Positions 58,317 through 64,000 of a stretch of 64,000 bases of DNA are shown here, in pieces. The first letter of the stretch is position 1, and each line of letters opens with the position of its first letter. The notes beneath the pieces were generated by a model. It had not been told where the DNA came from and searched no databases. It saw nothing but the letters and a program-made list of their open reading frames with translations. Both the position numbers and the translations under genes were made by a program. Source of the DNA: Cellulomonas gelida (lineage in GTDB: Bacteria > Actinomycetota > Actinomycetes > Actinomycetales > Cellulomonadaceae); NCBI RefSeq assembly GCF_006538725.1, contig NZ_BJLQ01000008.1:1-64000 (forward strand). Reading direction: 5' to 3'.

Positions 58317-59846
58317 TCACCGGCCCCCGGCGTCGACCGTGAACGTGACGCCGTCACCGAGGTCCACGAGCTCGCCCGGCACGACGACGCTCGGCTCGCC
58401 CGGGTGGAGGCGCCGGGCGCCCTCGCCCTGCCGCGACACGTGCACCCCGTTCGTGGAGTGCAGGTCGGTGACGAGCACGTGCTCGCCCTCGGCGCGCACC
58501 TCCGCGTGCGTGCGCGAGATGTCCTGCTGCGGGCTCGGCACGGCGACCAGGCGCGGCAGCTCACGGTTCGTCACGCGCGCGACCTGCGGTGCCCGGCCCA
58601 GCAGCACCGTCCGGTCGAGCGAGACCTCCGTGCCCGTCGACAGCAGCAGGCGCGGCGGCTCGGGGGCGGGCACGGGCGTCGGCACCTCGAACGGGCCAGG
58701 CGTCTGGCCCTCCTGCGGCCACTGCGAGGCCCACGCCGGCAGCTGGTCACGGATCTGCGCGAGGTCTGACGACAGGATCGTGAGCCCGTCGTGGTCGTCG
58801 GGCGACGCGGGCCCGACGAGCGTGCGCACGCCGTCGACGGTCGACTCGACGTCCGCCTCCGGCGCACCGAGCGCCACGAGCGCGGGGACCGGCTCCGGCT
58901 CGACCTCGTCCGCCCGCGCGGGCTCGGGCCGGACGGGCTCGGGCACGAGCAGCTCGGGGAGCGCCGGTTCCGGCAGACCCGGCTCCGGCAGACCCTGCTC
59001 CGGCAGACCCTGCTCGGGCGCCGAGCCGGAGGCCACCGCAGCGTGCTCCGCGAGCTCGTCGCGCACCGGCTCGACGTCCGCGAACGGTGCGTCCGCCACC
59101 GGCTCGTCGTGCGCGGGCTCGTCGTGCGCGGGCTCGTCGTGCACGGGCTCGTCGTGCACGGGCTCGTCGTGGACCGGCCCGTCGTGAACCGGCTCATCCA
59201 CCGCGGGGTCGTCGATCGCGGGTGCCTCGAGGACCGAGGCGTCGTCGCCGGTCGGCGGCAGCGCCAGGTCGGGCACGTCGATGACCTCGGCCGCGGGGGC
59301 GCCGAGGTCCGCAGCGGCTGCCTCACCGTCCGGCGCGGGCGCCACGAGGTCAGGGGCCGACTCGTCGGGCGCGGCCTCGGCGGCCACCGGGCCGTCGGGC
59401 GCGACGACGTCGGACTCCTCGACCAGCACCACGCGCAGCGCGGACGCCGCGGCCACGCCGTCCCCCAGCGGCAGGCCGTCGCCCTCGCCGGGCGCGTCGT
59501 CGCTGCGCAGTCGCACCCACGTCACGTCGTCGAACACCTGCTCGGACCACGTCCCGATCTCACCGGCCCGGACCGTGCGGGGACCCTGCGGCGTGCCGAC
59601 CTCAGCGGTCACGTCGCCGCGCAGCGCGAGGTGCGCGCGCCCACGCTCGACATGCACGAGCGCGAACGACGGCAGCCCGCCGAACCCGTTGCGGGCGAGC
59701 ACGACGAGGCCTGCGAGCAGCCCGTCGGCCGACGCCTCCCACAACGCACGCGCCGTCGCGGGACCGGCGCTGGGGCCGAGCAGCGCGACGAAGCCGGGGC
59801 GCGACACCGCGGACCAGTCGCCGGGAAGGTACTCGGGGACGCTCAT
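58317..59846 (-). CDS. FHA-domain protein with repetitive linker
   Basis: The 509-residue cytoplasmic protein has an N-terminal alpha/beta domain (about 1-115) with the pattern GLVVLARNGFGGLPSFALV, a long acidic Pro/Ala linker (about 120-400) with a run of HDEP units and a LPEQGLPEPGLPE run, and a C-terminal FHA domain (about 410-505) with LLGRAP, DISRTHAEV and STNGVHV, the phosphothreonine-binding set. It would be recruited by kinase-phosphorylated proteins. It overlaps the PP2C stop and precedes the kinase by 51 bases. Confidence 0.91.
   Translation of the reverse strand: MSVPEYLPGDWSAVSRPGFVALLGPSAGPATARALWEASADGLLAGLVVLARNGFGGLPSFALVHVERGRAHLALRGDVTAEVGTPQGPRTVRAGEIGTWSEQVFDDVTWVRLRSDDAPGEGDGLPLGDGVAAASALRVVLVEESDVVAPDGPVAAEAAPDESAPDLVAPAPDGEAAAADLGAPAAEVIDVPDLALPPTGDDASVLEAPAIDDPAVDEPVHDGPVHDEPVHDEPVHDEPAHDEPAHDEPVADAPFADVEPVRDELAEHAAVASGSAPEQGLPEQGLPEPGLPEPALPELLVPEPVRPEPARADEVEPEPVPALVALGAPEADVESTVDGVRTLVGPASPDDHDGLTILSSDLAQIRDQLPAWASQWPQEGQTPGPFEVPTPVPAPEPPRLLLSTGTEVSLDRTVLLGRAPQVARVTNRELPRLVAVPSPQQDISRTHAEVRAEGEHVLVTDLHSTNGVHVSRQGEGARRLHPGEPSVVVPGELVDLGDGVTFTVDAGGR
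59101..59190. repeat. 15-bp tandem repeat encoding HDEPA/V units
   Basis: Six copies of a GGCTCGTCGTGCRCG-type unit encode the pentapeptide (P/A)HDEP in the FHA protein linker. A second 15-bp repeat of three to four units near 58965-59020 encodes LPEQG/LPEPG. Confidence 0.85.
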
Positions 59847-60724
59847 GACGTGACCTCCTTCGACGGTGCGTCGGCGCTCGGGGGGAGCGTCGACGCGGAC
59901 GACCGGCGGGTGCGGGGCACCGTCGCCCCGTGCAGCATCTCGTCCCAGAGGTGCGGGCCGAGCTGCGAGCCGGCGCGCGGCACGGTGATGTGGACGTCGT
60001 CGAGCGCGCCGACGGAGGTCGCGACGTCGACGACGACCGCGCTCACGTTGTCGCGGGCACCCGCGTCGAGCGAGCGCCGGACGAGCTCGTTCGCGGCGTC
60101 CTGCGCGTCGGCGACGTGCTCGAGCACCGCCCCGATCTCGGTGTCCCCGAGCTCGCGCGTGAGTCCGTCGGTGCAGATGAGCAGGCGGTCGTGCAGCCCC
60201 GCGGGCAGCAGCCAGTAGTCCGGCTCGGGCTCGTCGCCCGTGCCCAGCGCGCGCGTCAGCACGTGGCGCTCAGGGTGGGTGTCGGCGTCCGCGGCCTCGA
60301 TCCGGCCCTCGTCGAGCAGCTCCTGGACCACCGAGTGGTCGACGCTGACCTGCTCGAGCACGTCCTCGGCCCAGCGGTACACGCGCGAGTCGCCCACGTT
60401 GAAGACGAGCCAGTACGCGGTGTCGTCGTGCACGGTGACCGCGACCCCCGCGACCGTCGTGCCGCCTTGACGCCCGCCGGTGAACTCGCCGCGGATGCGC
60501 GCGGAGGTCCGCGAGAAGCACGCGTGGATGTCGTCGGCGGTCGCGGCGCTCTGGCCGGCGAGCTGCGCGAACTCCTCCACGGCGATCCGGCTGGCGAGGT
60601 CGCCCGCGTCGTGACCGCCCATGCCGTCGGCGACGAGGAAGACCGGCGGGTACGCGAGAAGTGCGTCCTCGTTGACCTCGCGGACGAGCCCGCGGTCGGT
60701 GGCTGAACCCCACGACGTGCGCAC
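59843..60724 (-). CDS. PP2C-type Ser/Thr protein phosphatase
   Basis: The 293-residue phosphatase has the motifs REVNEDALL, VADGMGGHDAGD (metal-binding Asp), NVGDSRVYRW, LLICTDGLTREL and the terminal ARDNVSAVVVD, all required for activity. It reverses the phosphorylation made by the nearby kinase. The GTG start is chosen because GAGGAGG lies 5 bases upstream. It is the first gene of the run PP2C-FHA-kinase. It has an extension of about 40 residues past the catalytic domain. Confidence 0.94.
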   Translation of the reverse strand: MRTSWGSATDRGLVREVNEDALLAYPPVFLVADGMGGHDAGDLASRIAVEEFAQLAGQSAATADDIHACFSRTSARIRGEFTGGRQGGTTVAGVAVTVHDDTAYWLVFNVGDSRVYRWAEDVLEQVSVDHSVVQELLDEGRIEAADADTHPERHVLTRALGTGDEPEPDYWLLPAGLHDRLLICTDGLTRELGDTEIGAVLEHVADAQDAANELVRRSLDAGARDNVSAVVVDVATSVGALDDVHITVPRAGSQLGPHLWDEMLHGATVPRTRRSSASTLPPSADAPSKEVTS

Positions 60725-60862
60725 GCATCCTCCTCTCCGACGTCCGGACCGCAGCCGTGCTCCGGCTGCGGCTTCCACATGGTGCCTCACCGGGACGCGC
60801 AGCGTGAAAGACCGCCCGAAGTGCGGTCGATCGTCGCACTCGCCCCGATCGCTCGCCGCATC

Positions 60863-62425
60863 CTAGATGCCGAGCTGGTAGACGCCCCAGTACGCGAGCA
60901 CGACCAGCAGGATCGCGGACGCCGCGACGACGATCGCGAGCGCGATCGCGCGTGCGGCGCCGGGTGCGACGGGCACGCCGCTCGCACGGTTGCGCACGAT
61001 CGAGCGGAACAGCAGGACCGCCGCCGCGACCACGAGGATCCCCACGGCCCGGACGGCGATCCACGCCCCGGTGACGACCCACCCGTTGCTCGTGTAGTCG
61101 AGCGCGAGCCGCGCGATCGCGAGGATGTACCAGACGAAGCCCACGACCGTCACGACGACTCCCGCGCCCAGCGCTGCGGCCCAGCGTGCGACGCCCGGCG
61201 CGTACCGGTGCGCCGCCGGTGCGGCGCTCCCGTCCGGTCGCCGCCGGCGGGTGACGAGCACCTCGGCACCGCGCGCCACGGGAGCGACGAGCCCGGCGAG
61301 GGCGACGACGATGCAGGACGCGATGAGCGTCACGGCCACTACGTCACCGTTGTGCAGCCAGCGCGGCTCGGGCACGGGCATCGCCAGGAACGTCTGGCTC
61401 GGCTGGTCGCCCGCGACCTTCGGCGCGGCGCCCGCGGTCTGCGGCAGGCCGGTGACCCAGGCCGCCATGTCCTTCAGGAAGGCCGGGACGATGTCCGCAC
61501 CCACCCGGATGCCGTGCGTCGCGCCCTCGTAGTAGCGGACGGTCACGTCGCTGTTGCCCGCGATCGCCGTGTCCCGCATCACCTGCATCGGCCCCTGGAC
61601 GATCGGCATCGACGAGTCACCGGTGCCGTAGACCATGAGCACCGGCTGGGTCATGCGCCGCTGGTAGGTCGTGACGTCGAAGTCGACGTACTCGAAGCCG
61701 CCACCGGGGATCGCCATGCCGACGGCACGCGGGATCGCGCGGAAGACGCCGTGCGGGACCCCTGTCGCACGCAGGTAGTTGTCGGCCGCGAACGCGGCCT
61801 GCTGACGCGGCGGCACCACCGGCGACGAGACGAGCACGACGAACTCGAGCGACGGGTCGTTCGCGGCCATCACGGGTGCGATCCACCCGCCCTCGCTCTC
61901 GGCGTACACGCCGACGCGGTCCGGGTCGACGCTCGGCAGCGTGCGCAGCAGGGCGACCGAGTGCGCGTAGTCGTCGGCCATCTGGACGTAGTCGCGGTGC
62001 CGCAGGGAGTAGGTGTCGAGCCGCTTGTCGGGCACGAGCGTCACCACACCGGCCTCGGCGAGCGCATGCGCCTGCTCGTAGAACGCCTCCTGGTACGTGC
62101 CGGTACCCGCGCCGTGCACGAAGACGACCGCACGCGCCGGTCCGTCCGTGCCCTGCGGCTCGCTGAGCAGGGCCTGCACGCTCGTGCCGTCGAGCTGGAC
62201 CGTCACGACGCGCTGGCGGACCTCGTGCCGCACCAGCGCCGGCGCCTCGCCGATCTGCGTGCTCGACGTCTGCACGGCGAGCGGGTCGCTCAGCGCGACC
62301 GGGTCCCACTGCGGTCCCATGAGCGCGCCCAGGACGGCGAGCACCACGACGCCCAGCACCGTGCTCGCGAGCACGCGGTACGGGCCCGTGAGCAGGTGCT
62401 CGTCCGCGCGGGCCTCCTTCAGCAT
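60863..62425 (-). CDS. Membrane-anchored alpha/beta hydrolase
   Basis: The 520-residue protein has a membrane helix near residues 20-42, an alpha/beta-hydrolase domain (about 90-310) with the loop VVFVHGAGTGTYQ, nucleophile Ser in YAESEGGWIAPV (GxSxG variant AESEGG) and His in EGATHGIRVG, then about four C-terminal helices. The domain resembles dienelactone-hydrolase/prolyl-oligopeptidase-like hydrolases. Its substrate is unknown. It is 139 bases upstream of the PP2C start on the same strand and behind era, and probably is not part of the kinase cluster. The ATG has GGGAG 6 bases upstream. Confidence 0.88.
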   Translation of the reverse strand: MLKEARADEHLLTGPYRVLASTVLGVVVLAVLGALMGPQWDPVALSDPLAVQTSSTQIGEAPALVRHEVRQRVVTVQLDGTSVQALLSEPQGTDGPARAVVFVHGAGTGTYQEAFYEQAHALAEAGVVTLVPDKRLDTYSLRHRDYVQMADDYAHSVALLRTLPSVDPDRVGVYAESEGGWIAPVMAANDPSLEFVVLVSSPVVPPRQQAAFAADNYLRATGVPHGVFRAIPRAVGMAIPGGGFEYVDFDVTTYQRRMTQPVLMVYGTGDSSMPIVQGPMQVMRDTAIAGNSDVTVRYYEGATHGIRVGADIVPAFLKDMAAWVTGLPQTAGAAPKVAGDQPSQTFLAMPVPEPRWLHNGDVVAVTLIASCIVVALAGLVAPVARGAEVLVTRRRRPDGSAAPAAHRYAPGVARWAAALGAGVVVTVVGFVWYILAIARLALDYTSNGWVVTGAWIAVRAVGILVVAAAVLLFRSIVRNRASGVPVAPGAARAIALAIVVAASAILLVVLAYWGVYQLGI

Positions 62426-62459
62426 CCAGCTCTCCCGCCTCGTGTCGTCACCGTCGGCG

Positions 62460-63401
62460 TCAGAATCCGAGCTTCCCGAGCTGCTTGGGGTCACGCTGCC
62501 AGTCCTTGGCGACCTTGACGTGCAGGTCGAGGTAGACACGTGCACCGAGCAGCGCCTCGATGCCGCGTCGCGCCTCGCTGCCCACGTCACGCAGCCGAGC
62601 CCCGCCACGCCCGATGATGATGGCCTTCTGGCTGTCGCGCTCGACGTAGAGGTTCACCCGGACGTCGAGCATGGGTGCCGAGTCACCGGCCGGCTGCTCG
62701 CGCGGGACGATCTCCTCCACCACGACCGCCAGCGAGTGCGGCAGCTCGTCGCGGACGCCCTCGAGGGCGGCCTCGCGCACGAGCTCGGCGACCATGACCT
62801 CCTCGGGCTCGTCCGTCAGCTCGCCGTCGAGGTACAGCGCGGGCGCCTCGGGCAGGTGCGAGACGAGCACGTCGGCGAGCACCCCGACCTGGTAGCCGTC
62901 CACGGCCGAGACCGGGACGATGTCCGCCCAGTCGCCGAGCGCCTGCACCGCGAGCAGCTGCTCGGCCAGGCGCTGCCGCGAGACGAGGTCGGCCTTCGTG
63001 ACGATCGCGACGACGGGCGTGCCGCGCCGGTCGCGCGCGAGCTCGGCGAGCTGGTCGGCGATGAACCGGTCCCCCGGTCCGACCTTCTGGTCGGCGGGCA
63101 GGCAGAAGCCGACGACGTCGACCTCGGTGAGCGTGCCCTTGACGAGGTCGTTGAGCCGCTCGCCGAGCAGCGTGCGGGGCCGGTGCAGCCCGGGCGTGTC
63201 GACCAGCACGAGCTGGGCGTCGTCGCGGTGCACGATGCCGCGGATCGTGTGGCGCGTCGTCTGCGGGCGGCCGGAGGTGATCGCGACCTTCTGGCCGACG
63301 AGCGCGTTCGTCAGGGTGGACTTGCCGGCGTTGGGCCGTCCGACGAAGCACGCGAAGCCCGCCCGGAACTCGCCGTCGGTGGTGCGTGTGGGCTCGGTCA
63401 T
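62460..63401 (-). CDS. era: GTPase Era
   Basis: Era is an essential GTPase for 30S ribosome assembly and 16S rRNA maturation. The 313-residue protein has G1 GRPNAGKSTLTNAL, G2 TTRHTIRG, G3 DTPGLHRPR, G4 TKAD, and a C-terminal KH domain (GRGGARLRDVGSEARRG). The length matches. Its ATG overlaps the stop of the CorC-like gene by 4 bases, the normal actinobacterial arrangement. Confidence 0.97.
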   Translation of the reverse strand: MTEPTRTTDGEFRAGFACFVGRPNAGKSTLTNALVGQKVAITSGRPQTTRHTIRGIVHRDDAQLVLVDTPGLHRPRTLLGERLNDLVKGTLTEVDVVGFCLPADQKVGPGDRFIADQLAELARDRRGTPVVAIVTKADLVSRQRLAEQLLAVQALGDWADIVPVSAVDGYQVGVLADVLVSHLPEAPALYLDGELTDEPEEVMVAELVREAALEGVRDELPHSLAVVVEEIVPREQPAGDSAPMLDVRVNLYVERDSQKAIIIGRGGARLRDVGSEARRGIEALLGARVYLDLHVKVAKDWQRDPKQLGKLGF

Positions 63402-64000
63402 CGCTGCGCTCCGTGCTCGTCGTCGTCGATGGGGTCGTCGGGTGCCACACGGTTGACCAGGACCGTGGCCAGGCGACGGCGACGGCCCTCGACGCGCTCG
63501 GCCACCAGGTGCAGCCCGTGGATCTCGCCGGCCGAGCCGGGCAGGGGGACCTTGCCGAGCGCCTTGGTCAGCAGGCCGCCTGCGGAGTCGACGTCCTCGT
63601 CGTCGACCTCGAGCCCGAACAGCTCGCCGAGCTCGTCGCGCCCGAGGCGCGCGGGCACCCGGAACACCCCGTCGCCGAGGTCCTCCACGACCGGCGCGCT
63701 CGGGTCGTGCTCGTCGGTCAGCTCACCGACGATCTCCTCGATCGCGTCCTCGATCGTGACGAGCCCCGCGATGCCGCCGTACTCGTCGACCACCATCGCC
63801 AGGTGCGACGAACCGCCCTGCAGCTCGCGCAGCAGGTCGTCGACCGGCTTGGACTCCGGCACGAACACCGGGGGCCGCACGAGCGACGAGGCCGGCGCGT
63901 CGAGCGCGTCCCCCGCCGGGCGCCGGTCCCCCGGCCCGATCGGGATCTGCTCGACGATGTCCTTGAGGTACAGCACCCCGCGCAGGTCGTCGACGGAGTC
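63398..64000 (-). CDS. CorC/CNNM-type hemolysin-family protein, N-terminus cut by window edge
   Basis: Partial gene; the start lies beyond position 64000. The visible 200 residues hold part of the second CBS domain (SHLAMVVDEYGGIAGLVTIE, then DAIEEIVGELTDEHD) and the C-terminal CorC_HlyC transporter-associated domain (RVPARLGRDELGELFGLEV to the end). Members are membrane proteins linked to magnesium/cobalt transport. It lies directly upstream of era with overlapping codons, in keeping with the conserved ybeY-corC-era order. Confidence 0.93.
   Translation of the reverse strand, partial: DSVDDLRGVLYLKDIVEQIPIGPGDRRPAGDALDAPASSLVRPPVFVPESKPVDDLLRELQGGSSHLAMVVDEYGGIAGLVTIEDAIEEIVGELTDEHDPSAPVVEDLGDGVFRVPARLGRDELGELFGLEVDDEDVDSAGGLLTKALGKVPLPGSAGEIHGLHLVAERVEGRRRRLATVLVNRVAPDDPIDDDEHGAQR

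Overview
The window is very GC-rich, has Shine-Dalgarno starts, many GTG starts and ATGA/GTGA overlaps, and carries actinobacterial signature genes: bldC, an actinobacterial-type dnaG and dgt, a SigE-family sigma factor and a DUF1206 protein. A secreted chitinase with a CBM2 module and an Asn-Pro-Thr-Thr linker, plus several starch-degrading genes, points to a Cellulomonas-like member of the Micrococcales. This is inference from gene content; there is no rRNA here to confirm it. No insertion sequence, prophage, integrase or CRISPR array was seen.

1-7.1 kb: methionine importer genes metNI, then def (peptide deformylase). Next is an operon of a degenerate ABC ATPase, a large YhgE/Pip membrane protein and a TetR repressor, with a perfect 14-bp palindrome at its 5' end. 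A convergent terminator separates it from bldC. The bldC leader holds what reads as a cyclic-di-GMP-I riboswitch directly downstream of a promoter, with its closing helix touching the ribosome-binding site. This is the most interesting single element found.

7.1-16.9 kb: a CAT-anticodon tRNA and tRNA-Asn, an MFS transporter, a DUF1206 protein, a transglutaminase-like peptidase, dnaG, a CBM2-GH18 chitinase and dgt, with a patch of palindromic and tandem repeats between the last two.

16.9-28.5 kb: a maltodextrin island. It has malEFG with an intracellular GH13 enzyme on the minus strand, then a divergent LacI-family regulator and an alpha-glucosidase on the plus strand. A secreted alpha-amylase lipoprotein follows, whose reading frame is broken by an apparent one-base deletion, and a PfkB kinase is divergent from it. 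CTTGCAG-type operator motifs occur in front of both malE and the amylase. No malK-type ATPase is present, so a shared ATPase elsewhere presumably energises the importer.

28.5-42.9 kb: dusB; a SigE-family sigma factor co-transcribed with a three-repeat membrane-anchored protein; glyS; a VOC protein; an XRE-cupin regulator divergent from a fused thioredoxin-reductase-like/methyltransferase protein; an FtsX-type ABC exporter; uppS; recO; and leuA with a classical leucine leader-peptide attenuator.

43.0-60.7 kb: a long minus-strand run of phospho-signalling and envelope genes: PP2C phosphatase, FHA protein, membrane Ser/Thr kinase, a 2053-residue Ig/FnIII surface protein, MoxR ATPase, DUF58 protein, a transglutaminase-like membrane protein lacking its catalytic cysteine, an RDD-FHA protein and a PQQ-like propeller protein. 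The tight start/stop overlaps suggest one or two operons. It lies between the housekeeping blocks corC-era and leuA-recO-uppS and is the best candidate for an undescribed multi-gene system. The window closes with a membrane alpha/beta hydrolase, era and a truncated CorC/CNNM-type gene.
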